DNA of 64,000 nt from Marsupella aquatica (lineage: Eukaryota; Marchantiophyta): contig OZ316894.1 in the NCBI GenBank assembly GCA_973895155.1, positions 5,828,001-5,892,000 of the forward strand, read 5' to 3'. This document shows, one piece after another, positions 33,701-46,900 of this stretch. Each line of letters starts with the position of its first letter. Within the stretch, counting starts at the first letter, position 1. Position numbers and translations under genes: made by a program. Below the pieces are notes generated by a model, which searched no databases, was not told the origin of the DNA, and saw only the letters and a list, made by a program, of their open reading frames with translations.

Positions 33701-36380
33701 ACTACTGTTTCTTTTTGGTTGGTATTTGGCCGCTAGCGGTACATGATTAATTTCGAGGTTTATCGAACCTTCATGTGGGTCCAACGTCCTCACGGGCAAA
33801 TGCCTTTAATTGGATTGGAATTGGGCTTATCTCCTTCGTCTCCTGGCTGTAGATTTGGGAAATAGACTGCTATTTTGATTTTGATTTTGATTTTGATTTT
33901 GCGTTCGAACATTCCCACAGTAGATTTGCTACAGTTTACTAGTCCTGTTCGTCGCCGTCGTGATGCTCGCAAGACAACAGTTAAGACGAGAAGTTAAATT
34001 TACTCCAATTTGCAAAACCAAAACAGAAAAGTTAATAGTCAACACAACATGCCAGAAGTTTATCAGCTTTTACTGTTCAATCAAGCTTCGTAGTTATTTG
34101 TCACTCCTTGGTTCGATCCGAATCCTTTGAGAGCTAAGGATTATAATCACTACTTTCCCACTTTCAAGAATTTCGAATTGCTGCAGATTTGCTTGAGTTC
34201 CTTCGGCTCATTATTTCAAATGGAGCTCACACGATACTTCAAGCTGATCGATCTAGTCTCCTTCATCACGATTTTGGTAAAGCTTCAATCTAGGGAGGGC
34301 TGGAGTTTCCGTCATTGAATGTGCAACCATCTGGACAAAAGCCACAGTTGACAACCATTCGTCGATATGATTTCATCTTCACATTCCTATAGTACCAGAT
34401 TTCACTCTTAAACCACTGACGACAAACACTAAAATGAACGAATGGACAAGTCAGAAACGAATGGACTAGTCACAAATTGTATGCCTGGAAAACAAACTAG
34501 AAAACCAGTCAGACGTACACCTACTGTAGTATATCTGGGTGTGTGCACGAGCATTAAGATAAATAACCTCAGTGAATCCAGTGATTGTTTGGCTTATTTC
34601 TAAGCTGCCTGTGTGCGGACATTGATATACGCGGACATTATAAATGTGATTGATGACTGGGTGATTGGGTAATTGGGAACAACCTGAATTAGTCCAGAGA
34701 GCGTGGGAATGTTGTTGACAGAGGCCGTCCTGACGGTAAGCTTCCTTTTCCCACAGTCGTGATATGTATTGAGATTTAGCAGTTTAGGAACGATGGCTAT
34801 TGGAAACGACAATTTGAAGGGATCGCATTGTCACTTTTGTTGCTTCTATAGGAATGAATAACTAAGGCAGCTCTAGGATTATTGGTATGAAAAAAAAACT
34901 GCAACGTCAAATTCAGGGATCAGTCTGTAACTTTTGGTCACTTCCGTTATCAGCTGATATTAATTTGAATCCTCGCAAACTCATAATCCTGCCATCGAGC
35001 GCAAAATCCTCAACATTCCTCTGGCTCACAATAAGAGACTGAGTAATTGGAGGAACCATCCGGCTGCCTGTCACTCACACCGGCATATATAAGCTCTTTG
35101 CCTGCCAGAGGGGGGCCAACAGCATTTTTGCGAAGTTCAGCAGTTTGATTGACAGGAATGGACCTGAGTACCCTCTTATATATGACAGTGCCCTAAACCC
35201 CTCCTGAATTTCTCCTTCCTTTGTATTTATGTACAAGGTTATGGGTATGAGGCATTACCCGGGGTGAAGTGAAGGAACCGTGGCCAGTCTGGCCTGGGAA
35301 TTCTGAAATTTGGGATTCTGAAATTTGAATGAGACATAGTGTAACGTGCAATAGACAGATAGTGACTGATGAGACTTTTGTTGTGTAAGACTGCATTGAA
35401 TGCCTCAAAAAATTCACTCAGGTTTAGTTTATACTCTATAATTCATCCTCACTTGGGGATAATGGCTCTAACCCCATTGGGACTTCATCCTGACTTGGGG
35501 ATAATGGCTCTAGCCCTCTTGGGACTGCAATGAATGGTTTGAAAAATTCACTTAAGCTTTATACTGGTAACTCATACTCAATTGGGGAGAATGGCTGTAA
35601 CCCCCTCCGGCTCAGTGCACTCTGGGATTACATCCCATTACCCCCTCTTGGGGATGGGTTAAGTCCTACTGGTATTCAGATTGAATTTCTGATCACAGCA
35701 GAGCTCGTTGAGCTGGTTAGAGTTGGTAAAGAGTGTGGAAGGAAAACAATAAAGTTTCCAACTAAGGACCATTTGCAAAGAAGTTCAATGTCCATTCATA
35801 ATCAGAATAAATATGTACATGAGACGTGACAAGGCCATGTGGAAGGACCCTTGTCTGATAATTCTGATATTTAAGGTAACCACAGTCAGGCGCCTCTTCT
35901 TGGTACAATGGACACATGTTAGGGCTTTAGGACACGTTAATTAGACACTTTTTGCCCACTTTTTTCTACTTTAGTTAAGAACATGTAAACAAACTAGGGT
36001 AACCTAAATCCAGGTTTACATGGGGGCAGTGCTGATTTAAGCCCAACATGATTTATGTATATTCATTTATCTGCCATAGTCTGGCAAGATTTCTGTGACT
36101 ACTGAAAGTGATGGACAGGCTTTCATATGCATTCCTCACAAAATTACCCTAAATGATTGCTACCAAAAATTCAAACAGCCTTCCTTGGCAACCTGGCAAG
36201 TCATCTCTCCCAAACTCATCACCCCTAATGTAAAGAGGCTTTGGGCATTCCATCTGGGAAGTCGCTTCTAAAAACTCCCATATTACCTGCATTGGTTGAA
36301 AGATTGACTTTGTGGACATCTGATCATTATAGGATGTCCACCTATATTCACCAATAGGGCCTGTCAAAGCAAGGCTGTAA
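30736..36380. other. Gene-poor intergenic region
   Basis: Contains the hairpin at 33050, a short (ATTTTG)n run near 33873-33902 and a duplicated block near 35430-35620 built from CTTGGGGATAATGGCTCTA units. Open frames at 30961-31350 and 31728-32030 (+) and 33497-33799 (-) match nothing I know. No gene seen. Confidence 0.5.
33050..33143. repeat. Perfect 37-bp inverted repeat (hairpin)
   Basis: Arm 33050-33086 is the exact reverse complement of 33107-33143, with a 20-nt loop. A partial third copy of the arm, CTCAATTATCAAATT, lies just upstream at 33010-33025. A perfect match of this length implies a recent origin or gene-conversion maintenance. A small-RNA precursor is possible but untested. 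Confidence 0.9.
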
Positions 36381-36389
36381 ATTAAACGA

Positions 36390-37250
36390 CAGCCAAGGAC
36401 ATAAATTAAATGTTTCTATGGCCAAGACAAAAATATTACGGGCTACCTAAGTATTTATGTGTCCAAAAACATTTATGCCATAAGACCTACTGTAGCTTAT
36501 GGGAGTGCTCTGACACACCCTGAGGACCCGGTTTGGACTTGCCCGGCAAATAGAGCCTTCAGAGGCCATCAACCGGCAGGTCGGCACCCGGACCGTCCCA
36601 GTCCCGGCCCCGGCCCCGGCCTGAGTTCCTCACTTCACCCCCCTCCCCCTGGGCCCCATCCCCCGGTCTCCCTCCCCCCCGCTTTTAGTCCCCCGGTCAC
36701 GGGCCGAGTTGAACTGCCGGGAGACCAGTGGGGGCAGTTCAACATAAATACTTAGGTCCTCCCCATCCCCCTGGTCTCCCGGCAGGGAGGAAGGGGAGGA
36801 GGCCTGGCCAGCAGGGAGGAGGGGAGGAGGGGAGGAGGCAGGGTGCGTGGCGGGCCGGGGCCGGGTCCGCGAGGGGAAGACAGCCAGGGTCCGGGTCGAG
36901 GCCGGGTTTTGGCCAGGAGAGTTTGGGCCAAAACCCGAACTCTTCCTGGCCCAAACCATTTCTGCCGTAAACATAAATAAAAACATTAAATATTTATGTG
37001 TCCAAAAACATTTATGCCGTAAGACCTACTGTAGCTTATGGAAGTGCTCTGACACACCCCTCTGAGGAGGGCTATAATTGAAATATAATATAACCCTTGA
37101 CATAAATTAAATGCTTTTATGGCCAGGACAAAAAATATTACTGGCTACAAACATTTGTGGTCCATAAGGATGATAAGTCCAATTTTTTTGGTAGTAAGAC
37201 TTAGCTTATGTGAGTGCTCTGACACAATCCTATGACCCACAGTGTGTCAA
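36390..37250. repeat. Diverged tandem array with a ~170-bp unit, split by a GC-rich insert
   Basis: The unit runs GACATAAATTAAATG, TATGGCCA-GACAAAAATATTA, then ATTTATGTGTCCAAAAACAT, AAGACCTACTGTAGCTTATG and GTGCTCTGACACA. Copies lie near 36398-36520, 36985-37070 and 37100-37230. A GC-rich block separates the first two. Confidence 0.7.
36530..36960. repeat. GC-rich island with nested inverted repeats
   Basis: About 430 bp of very GC-rich DNA inside AT-rich surroundings. It has local palindromes (TTGAACTGCC / GGCAGTTCAA at ~36708-36742; GGGTTTTGGCC / GGGCCAAAACCC at ~36904-36938) and purine-rich GGGGAGGA runs. Overlapping open frames on both strands are composition artefacts. Confidence 0.75.
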
Positions 37251-37269
37251 ATCATTGTCATAAGCAAGA

Positions 37270-37590
37270 TCTTATATATGACTCTTGGGGACATCTGATC
37301 CTTATGGGGACATCTGATCCATATGGGCCATAAGGTCCTTGTCTCGGCCATAAACCCACAAGCAACATCTTATGACTCTTGAGGACATCTGATCCTTATG
37401 GGCCATAAGGTTCTTGTCTCGGCCATAAACCCATAAGCAAAATCTTATGACTCTAACTTGGGGACATGTGATCCTTATGGGCCAATCATAAGGTTCTTGT
37501 CTCGGCCATAAACCCATTATTGTATGTCATTGGCATATAGATGGCCCATAAGATTCTTGTCTCGGCCATAAAACCATTTTATGTCCTTGG
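37270..37590. repeat. Tandem repeat, ~80-bp unit, about four copies
   Basis: The unit contains GACATCTGATCCTTATGGG, CCATAAGGTTCTTGTCTCGG and CCATAAACCCA, with copies near 37290, 37384, 37460 and 37540. No coding role. Confidence 0.85.
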
Positions 37591-37599
37591 CAGGACTCA

Positions 37600-39010
37600 C
37601 TCACCCCTAATCACTCCAACTCAATAATGATCTTCAATCTGCCACTGCAGTAGGTGCAAATCATTCCCCCCAACAGGTCAACTTCGGAAACGATAAATCC
37701 ACTAATAAAGTGCCTACTTCTTCGCCTACCGTAGCTTCTCCAACCAGACGCTGGCAAATCATCGACATGTAGGCCCAGCTCAATCCGCCGTCGAGACTGC
37801 CATCTTCCCGACTACTACTGCACCTACTGTTGAAAATCGCTGCTCGAAGCCACTCCCCTAAATTCCTAACCCACCAAACCAAACCAAACCAAACGAACAA
37901 CTAAGAATGATGCACTGCCTTTCTTTGCGGCCAAGGTTGTTTGAATTATTCTCAAGTGACCGACTAAACCAATCATTGTTCATAATTACGAATTGACCAT
38001 CGAAACAAGCCCTGGATTTGAATCTTACTGCACCTCCAATTGATTACCAGATCGGGTCTACTGACGTTGATCGATATATTGTGCAAACGTCGGTGCATCG
38101 GAGCAGCGCGTTGGGCGGTTGTAGTTCGTTCTGAATTCACAGATGCATCAAATTGAAAGCCAGCAAATCAGTTGAAGTCAGTAGTCATAGCTCAACATAC
38201 TACATCGGTCCGTAGAGGTTATTGGTGTTGACCAGACAGTGCCACTCCGATCGATTTATAATACCCAACAGAAGCTCATGTTGGGCTAATTCGATCAAGT
38301 GGAGAGCACTTTGGATCCGGTGATTCCGTAATTCCAAGGGGATTGGCTGATGAGGGAAGCCTGGACACGTACACATTGTCTGTGAATTCGTTCTGTGATG
38401 AGTCTGTGGGTAGCTGTCTCTCATTAGGCGATCGACAGGCCAAAAATGTGCCTAGTGAGCAACTACGGACCACCAATTTAAGCAAGAAGGCGGACATGGC
38501 ACAGGGAAGCATGCCATCAATATAGCTTGATTGATCAATTATGCAGCGGCTATCTTGCGGACTCGAAGGATGAAAGACGCCTGTACCTCATCCTGAATCG
38601 CCATTCTTTGAGATTTCTTGTTATAAGTATGTGATTGTGGACACCCATTGCGTATATTTCGGGAGCCAGCTGAAGACGCAGATTGTCTCCCTCATTTCTG
38701 TGAGTATTGACCTGTTATGCTCCGGACCGACATTTTTACCAGGCAATCTGTGCAATTTCCAAGTTTTGGAAAGACAAACCGGACATTAACTGGCTACTGT
38801 AGCTCTTTCGGTCAAAGGACCAGGTATTTAGAGATCTGCGCGCATCAGGTCCAGAAAGTTAGACTCGACGGACAGAGAGACGCCAAGTAAGTTTTGAACG
38901 AATAGCTCCTTGACAGAGATCTACAGTAGTGGCTGCTCAGCCCATCCTCAGTACATCTAGTCTGAACCGGGAATAGAAGTTAAGCAGACAATCTGGGAAT
39001 ATATGCTGCG
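37600..39010. other. Intergenic region upstream of the GT49-like gene
   Basis: Presumably holds the promoter and 5' UTR of the downstream gene. No feature can be fixed by eye. Confidence 0.4.
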
Positions 39011-41967
39011 ATGACAGATTTTGTGGAGCTGGACAGTGGATCGAGAGAGCGTGTGACGTCGAAAGGAAAGGCAAACTCTATGGGTGCTGGGAACATACAG
39101 TACGCATTAAATATTGTCCGAGGCTCGATCTCCCAAGTTCTGAGGAGGACCGATTCATTCGGATCCTCTAAGTCACTGCAACAGTCGATTTCGGGGAAAG
39201 GGGGATGTAAAGTGGGAAGCACTGAGGGTACCAGGAGGCTATACAGTTTTTGTGGATTTCTCGTGCTGGAGGTGATTGTGGCGGTATTCCTGTTCTGCAA
39301 TCGAGAGATGCTAAGTCTTCACCTATGTCGGCAGACACCTGAGCAACCTTATGCTCCCTCTGTACGTCTGCCCAATATTCTCTTTCACTCTTTCTAGATC
39401 GCCCACTTTCCAATGTATTAATTTGAAAACGGCTCCACATTCTCTTTCATTGTCTTTCTAGATCTCCCACTTTCCAATGTATTAATTTGAAAACGGCTTC
39501 AGTGTTCTCCCTCGCACAGATACATGTCCATGATGAACTGATTTCCGCCATCCTCTCATATTATGAAATTGAGTGCATGTTGTGCGTCACCATCACTAGG
39601 CTCCATCGATCAAGGGATAGACTCAACATGGCAAGTCTATCAGACAAGGATCATACTGATATTGAGCCAAGTCTATCACGTGATGGAGCTACGTAAGACA
39701 GCCAATCGAGCAAGTAGCCATTTGTTCGGTGTACTGATCGACTCGTAGTTTTGTTTATGCTGATGATCGAGTGTAATGACCACCACTCTCGCATCTAAAT
39801 ACAGGCTTGGTATTATGAGCATGTCTACGAACATCCTATTCCTAGTCTGAGGATTTTAACCAGCGAAGACGGAGCCTCTCCGATTCGCAGTAGAGTTCTA
39901 CCAAGAGAACGAGAGATCACTATTGCAACACATGTAAGTAACTTAAGTACACAGTCATGTAGTTTGCTTTCTGACATGACGTGTCATAGACTCAAAAGCA
40001 CTATCTCCTGTACACAGCTTTCCTGCTCTTGAAAAATGTTCTGCAATGTAGGTCGATGAGGTGGTATTCTGATGTGTGGTGCTTGCCTCAAAAACCGAGG
40101 GGACTATAGACCACTGCAGATCGGTTGCCTGCAGTGAAGATGACAGCACTGAGGTGGAGTGGTGCAATGGCACTTGTGGTCCTAGTAAGGGTGAGATCCG
40201 ACATACCTACAGTCTACAGGACCCTTCAAGAGATACATCAAGTTGTAGAAAGAGAAGGGCGTTGCAGACTCCACATCCAAGTCATTATAGAGGACGGATT
40301 CAAAGACGAGGAAGAAGCTCTAAAAGCGCTTTACCCTGTAAGCCACCATTCTGGGAATCGAAGCTTAACGAGATATAGGAGATACCCACTTTGTCTTACA
40401 TACCTTCTTGGCAAGAATTGTGTTTCTATTATCTGTAACCACATGGTCTTCATTGCAGATTAACGGGATGCGCAACCTGGCAGTACGTATGGTGACCACC
40501 GAGCTCTTCTTGATGATTGATGCCGACTTAGTACCAAGCCCAGGGTAAAGTAATATAAGCACTGACTGAGGCTCCTTTCGTCTGCATAGATTTACCCTTC
40601 TTCAATCTAGATGTCCTGTCTGACTCTTGGTTTCAGAAATTATTCGTCTATACGCCTCGCTTAAGGAGATCTCAGAAATTATTAAAGCACTCCAAAGTGG
40701 GGGACGAAAAGGTGGTCTAAAATCACAGTGCCTCGCACGGCAGGTTGCATGAGCATCTTACCCAGGATGAAGATAAGTACGCTGCCTATGTGCAACGAGC
40801 AACAGAGAGGAAGCATGTTCTGGTGGTTCCTGCTTTCAGCATGATCCAGGACAGATCTATCTCGTACAGAGAGAGCCTTCATGCCCTCCCTCACACCCAG
40901 GAGGAAATGAGAGAGGCATGGTGGAACGGCATCGTAGATTGCCTTCACTGTGATGTCTCTCCTATAGCACACACGCCCACTGACTACCCAAGGTTCACCG
41001 ACCCAGGAGTGGACTATCCATACGATGTTACTTACAGGTAAAGAGACTAATCATTATTCCAGAGCTATGACCCAAAGCACCCAAGCTACACTGTCAGACG
41101 CTCTTGGCTATTTCCCTGCTTTAATATCTACTGTGTATGTCTGAACATATTCAATTGCGGAGCAGCTGGGTGACAAGAATTTAATATTTCATGCTGACCA
41201 TTGACTGCACTTGCGATGCAGAGAAGGCTACGAGCCCTTCTTCATAGCTGCTGTGAATGACTTTCCAAAATATGATGCACGCTTCAGGTGAGTTTCACAT
41301 ACCTTGAATTATTCCAGCTGCACATGAAAAAGTTTCATGTATATTGCACTAACAGAGTCTTCTACATTTCGATTGGAGGTCTCTGATCGGAGTCTAATAT
41401 GAATGAGAGTGATGCAGAAGATGCCCTGGCCTTAGAAGAAATAGACATTCATATATTTGGATCGTTCTGGCGCGCAGGGGCTATAGCAAAAACAAAGTTT
41501 CTCACGTATATGCACTCTCAGCCAAGGGCATGGGCTTCACTGTGGTCCCAGAAGGCTTTTTGGTGGAGCTTCCACATCTTCCTTCATTTTCTCAAAGACA
41601 ATATTCCGGAAAGGAGAGGGTATGCACATTCACATCTCACAGAAGAACGACAATTCTAGTCTTGCATTATATTAGACCTTTGATACGAGAATAGCTTACT
41701 ACTGCGAGACAACATAGACTTTTTGGCGGAGAGATTTGTTAAGCGAAGAACACAGAGAGGTTTAATGAAAGGAATTTCTTTAATCATAATGTCGTCCTGA
41801 CTCTGATTTTGCTCCGTATCTTCTTTACCTGATTTGATACTTGGGCTTTGCAGGATCCTTTGCAGAAATCGCGTATTGATGCGCTTTACCGACGCTTCAA
41901 AGCAGAATTGAGTAAGGAATTGAATGTGACTGCACAACCTGCAAGAATATATACTGCTGAAGCATGA
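39011..41967 (+). CDS. GT49 / LARGE-like glycosyltransferase, eight exons
   Basis: Exons: 39011-39361, 39805-39933, 40110-40337, 40459-40544, 40744-41037, 41222-41287, 41478-41619 and 41854-41967. They sum to 1410 nt (469 residues) with consistent phases. Residues 77-96 form one hydrophobic segment, giving a Golgi type II topology. The catalytic part has ATHTTADRLP, LALRWSG-like TALRWSG, INGMRNLAVR, the metal-binding FLMIDADLVPSPGL (DAD at 257-259), VLVVPAFSM, EGYEPFF, FPKYDARFRGYSKNKVSHVY and VVPEGFLVELPH. This order matches GT49 and the second domain of LARGE, which in animals add glucuronic acid to O-mannosyl glycans. Plant relatives exist but their substrate is not settled, so none is named. 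The intron at 40545-40743 is fixed by CCA-GG|G-TTG joining; an apparent open frame inside it is not coding. Confidence 0.85.
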
Positions 41968-43938
41968 GCTAACTACAAACCTGCCACCTTCGTCGGGCTA
42001 CTGCGAAACAAATTATATTCAACCATGCGGAGAACCGCCCTTCTTGATGTCCCGAAGTCTGCACAGGAAAAGGAATCGTTAACGGTATGAAGACCCAAGC
42101 TTTTCGTATTATCGGAACCTTCCCGCTGGAGGCCGTCATTTGTCAAAAAACTGTGGCCTCGAACCAGAACGAATCCGAATCGTCGAAAGTCTAGTGATCG
42201 ACAAAGCTTCCTTGCAGGACTTTTCCCTTCCTTGCGAACCTGGCTTGGACTAATCAGAAGCATTTGAAGGTCTACACAAGTGAATCCCCGAAGACGACGT
42301 ATTCACTTTGAGAAAGCTGCACTGCTGAAAGGTTTTGCGCACCAACAGTAGTAACATTTATATAGGAATTTAACATTTGCTGTTATAAATGAATAAAACA
42401 CTTCGATCTACGACTTTTCAAGACCAAACGAAGTCATTTCCTGTAAAATAAATCCGCCAGTGAAGTCATCAATAATTATGCTCTGCATCAATGCTACATG
42501 ACGCCGAGGACAGCAAAGACAGTCAAAAACTTCCAAGAGATGTGGCTTCTACAAATTCAACTCTTTCTAAGTACAGGCCACCCACATGTTGTGATACATG
42601 ACTGGTGACTCTTTATCAACTCACTACGATTTTTTTAGTCCCACTGCGCATTTGGGTACCCGTGTATTTCATTTGCTTCATTCCTTTCTGTGAGCTTGAT
42701 ATCTTTCTTAGGAAATTGAGCACATCTTGTGACAGAGGTTCCCAGGGTAGAAGAATGGAGTAAAGGTCTGCAGTAACATACCTACAACCTGGGTCGTCGT
42801 AAAAGCGAATTATGCTCGTTGTGCTTTCCACAGCCTGGGGGGTGCCACCGGGTTAGGAGACACAGGAAACAAGCCCCTCCGCAATTTACCCCTTATGTGC
42901 GCAGTCGATTGAGTGCCCAACTCCATTCCTGACCGAATTTTCTGCCAATACAGCCTTCTACTCTTGCCCTAGAGGATCAAAGACTTGGGCAACTCGATAC
43001 TATTTGGTCACCTTGACTTAAAGATTTGCATGGATCAAGGCTGGGCAAATCCCAAAACAGCGACTAAATTGTACAAACCACGTCTCAAATGACGCTATAG
43101 ATGGGAACGCACCATGGCAGGGGTACCATACTTGCCACTACCTGGTGATCATCCCACCCTATACCCCCTTCAGACAATTTAATTTGGCTCAGTAGACCTT
43201 GGTTTTGGGGCAAAGATACTATTTCTAATTGACTTGTGGCCACCTAGAAGAGTCATTAAATGGGTCAGTCAATCAGTGCCCCTTCTAAACATCAATAGCA
43301 AATGACCTAAAGTTGAGGCCCCGCCCCCCAACCTTCACCGTTTTACAACACTTTTCTAGGAAAAAAATGGCTCCCGAAGACAACATGCTTTCTCACAGGT
43401 CACAGATAGACCATAAAATACTACAAGAAGCTTTCAGAAAGGAGCATCTTGGTAGATTTTCCAACCCTATCTGACCTTCATGGCTTTTTGAACAGAGCCC
43501 AAGATAAGAATGTAACCTGATACTTCCAGACATAATGGGTCAGGAGTTCCGAGATACTGCTGGACCCAAAAAAAGTATCACCGACGACAATCTACCTCTT
43601 TGGGTGCGCCAAAGCAAAACTGTCTAGACACAATCCTTCGTCATTGTCATCAAATTAAACATTGACGTTAACAATAACAGGGATCCATGAATTGGCAAGG
43701 GGTATGGGAGAATTTGAGTAAATTATCGTGCCTCTCATGGAAGAGACCTTTAGAACAATATTGCTGATGAGAACTAATGGAACTAGCAGCTTCCGTGGAT
43801 TACGAAATGAGGTATTCTCATGAATAAATCCATGAGAAAGGCAAAAGGCCGTACAGAAAGCTCTCAGTCAGCCCTTTAATGAGATACGCAGACTTTCGCA
43901 GTATGTACAATCTGCATCCATGAAGAAAAGTTACTAGG
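41968..43938. other. Intergenic region between the GT49-like and trihelix genes
   Basis: The two genes converge here, so both 3' UTRs should lie at its edges. Short open frames have no recognisable motif. Nothing else seen. Confidence 0.5.
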
Positions 43939-46900
43939 CTAGCCGCGGCTTCCTGAGGAAGCCACTGATCGGATAGCATCTGCCAGAGCGACAAAAGCTT
44001 GGCAGTAACCAAATGCAATCCTTTCATTCGATTCTAACGTTCTCTCTAACCTTTGCACATCGGCGTCAATGGACTTTTCTAATCTCCTGTCCTTTCGGTC
44101 CTCACACTCCAACATGATTTTTTGTGTTGCAAGCCTGCTCTGCTCCATTATTGCAACCAGTGATTCGTGGCTTGTAAGCATAGATTTCCTCTTTCTCCGA
44201 TATCTAGAGTCCTTGAGGGTAACGCCAACTGGTTCACTCTCTCCTTCGTCCGCATCTGAGAAATCCTCATTGCTACCCGCCCTGCCAGATCCTGTAGGAC
44301 GCACAAGGACATCACTTTTTAGATACAATGCTAGGCACAAACCGGTAAGTAGAGTTGTCCCAGAGAGAATAACTAAAAGTACTAAATATACTGCAGTACT
44401 AGCTACAGAGATAAGAGCCGATCTCCAGGACATTTCGCACAAAAGGATCCGATCATAACAAGAAAGGGACCCAATAAACCCCCGGGACCACAGACACATT
44501 TCTAGTTTAAGATCAAGACACAAATGCAGAATCGCTTGCTGCTATTTCCCCTGTGCAATTTATCCGCAACTCAAATTGTCTCTTTGCGTTCCAGGGTCTG
44601 CTCATGTCGTCTAGAGGCTTGTATACCAACTACACTCTCGAGGCAAGCAGATGTATACGTTTTAGTCTTTCTTGCAGTACTGCACTTAGGGTATGGCCGT
44701 TTAACCAGGTGCCCAGTACTTCACTATTAACCATGTTAAACCCTTCAATTGTAGGGATTAAGCATATGCACCGTTCCACAGTAACCTAGCAGCATGATCA
44801 ACTCATCCACAAACTTAGAGAGAGATGGGAAAAAGGACAAAAAGAACAATGAATTGCCTTCTTGTTGCGGTGCCGCTAGGTCGTTATTGATGTTTCCAGC
44901 ACTTTCTATCCTTTCTTTTGTATACCACTTGGTCATGGCATTGAAAACTTCCCTCCAAAATGCAGGAGGCAGTCGCTTGGCCGTTCTCTCGTCTGCTGTC
45001 AGCACCCAATAAGAATGTTCCCCATCTGAGACGAGCCTTTCATAATTGTATATCTTCTTGAATTCTACACTCATCTTTTCCCACCATTCCTTGCACTGCT
45101 GACCACTACGATAAACGTTTTGGGCCCAACAGAAGTCCTCTACTGCTTGCCATGTCTCTGCTTCTGCACTCGATTGCTTCTCCTTAACTCGCCTCTCCTG
45201 CTTGCCCGCTTGCAAAACCATGCACTCTTGTAATGTCCAATTTGTCTTTCTGTACTCCCTCTCATGCCTCCCGAGGCCTCCCTCAAGCACAACATCAGCG
45301 TCATTTTTTCTTTCAGAATCCATCACTGGTGCAGCACTCCCTGGGTCACTGCCCTCGTTGTCCGTGCCAAAGAAATCCTCATTATTACCTGAAACTGTTC
45401 ACGTGAAAAACATATCATTTCAAATCAATGTGTAAAGCAGAATTATCACCAAATCAAGATGAACTTTCACTAAAAACCACGAATAGAAACTTTCTTGTGA
45501 AATACCAACTAGTTCAACTTGTAATGCCAACAACGTGACAGACATGACCATGTACTCCAGGGCAACTATGGAACTGTGACATATTGTAAAATGGAACCAA
45601 CAAAGCCTGGACATCAAAGCATAGGCAGGTCTGCCTGAAGTACCTTCGCGAGAAGCGTGCCGGGAAGCTTCATGAACAACAACTCGAAGGTCACTATTCC
45701 TATTTTTCCCAAACCACTCACTCATAGCTGTGTAAACTTCCACCCAAAATGTTGAGGGCAACCTTTTGCTCTTCTTCATCTCTGGTGTCATAATCCAATA
45801 TGTTTGTTGTGGATCTGAGATCTGCTTTTCATAGTCCAATATCTTCTTGAAGTCCGAGCTCAACTTATCCCACCTATCCCTACATTGCTGACCACTCCTA
45901 TGTACGCCATGTGTCCAGCAATAATCCTCCACAACTTGCCACCTTTCCACTGCTGAGAGGTGCCTTTCCTTCGGACCGCTACCATACTGTCTCTCCAGGT
46001 CCTCTCTCTTCGCTGCCTGCAGCACAATAGATTCCGGCAAAGTCCAATTCGTCCTCCTGTAGTCCCTTCCACTAGTACCACCATTCCGGTCACTCATCAA
46101 TACATCACCTTCGCTATTTCTTTTCTTGCCAGAACTAGAGTCAAACATCGGTTCAATTGCAGGCTCATCACTTTCACCTTCCTCAGAACCAGAATAATTC
46201 CCGTTGCTGCCCGCTTTGCCTGAAGCTTCTGCGCAGTATAAGACAACAATGGCATGTGTTACTATTGAGGTCAGAACCACCCTCCTGTCTCCTCTACCTC
46301 GCGCTATTCCGACCAGACAGTAGACATGTCAAAAGTAAACAAAACCTTTTGCGAAGACCAATGTCGGAGTGACATGAGAGCAAATACAAAAAGTAACAGC
46401 TTGTTCAAACATTTTGAGCGACTACTAAGAACTGTAGGGAACGAGTAATAGAGAAGAGCACTAGAGAAATCATTATATTCGAACCGCTGGAAAGAGTATA
46501 AAGCTCCTTCGGTAAGGATTGTAGATATTCAACGTTTGTAGTGGCAGTAACGAATACCGATATTCCAAGCAGTGTATGTCGTGTTAGCAATGAATGTCCT
46601 TATTCCAAGGTATGTATGTAGTGAAATGCTCTTCGCACCATTGCTCTCAGTCTGCTGAACCTCATCTCCTACTCAAGATGGACGGTTTCATATATTTCTC
46701 TATACAGCCACAATCTAAAAATCCAACAACCCTTCATTTTGATCATTTTTGACATCTCACTTTGTAGTAAAAGATCAAACCTATTCGCAGTAGGGGTGAT
46801 TAAGGGTAATACAGTGTCCTTCAGTTAGGAAGCCTGGATTTTGCCTAGGGTTTCGACCGTAGTAGCAGCAGCTGTAAATGCGTCTACTGTAGGCTCCCGA

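Noticed and set aside
33873-33902. Possible CRISPR-like or regulatory short repeat (ATTTTG)n
   Set aside because: A simple microsatellite without spacers in a eukaryotic genome.
36459-37065. Several overlapping Pro/Gly-rich open frames
   Set aside because: Produced by the GC-rich island's composition; no start context or motif.
39487-39696. Open frame resembling an extra exon of the GT49-like gene
   Set aside because: No GT donor in a phase compatible with the next exon was found, and joining 39361 directly to 39805 keeps the frame and the family order.
40605-40720. Open stretch followed by a TAA that first suggested a broken GT49 gene
   Set aside because: It belongs to the intron 40545-40743: exon end CCA-GG joins G-TTG at 40744 to give the expected SPGL sequence, so no pseudogene call is needed.
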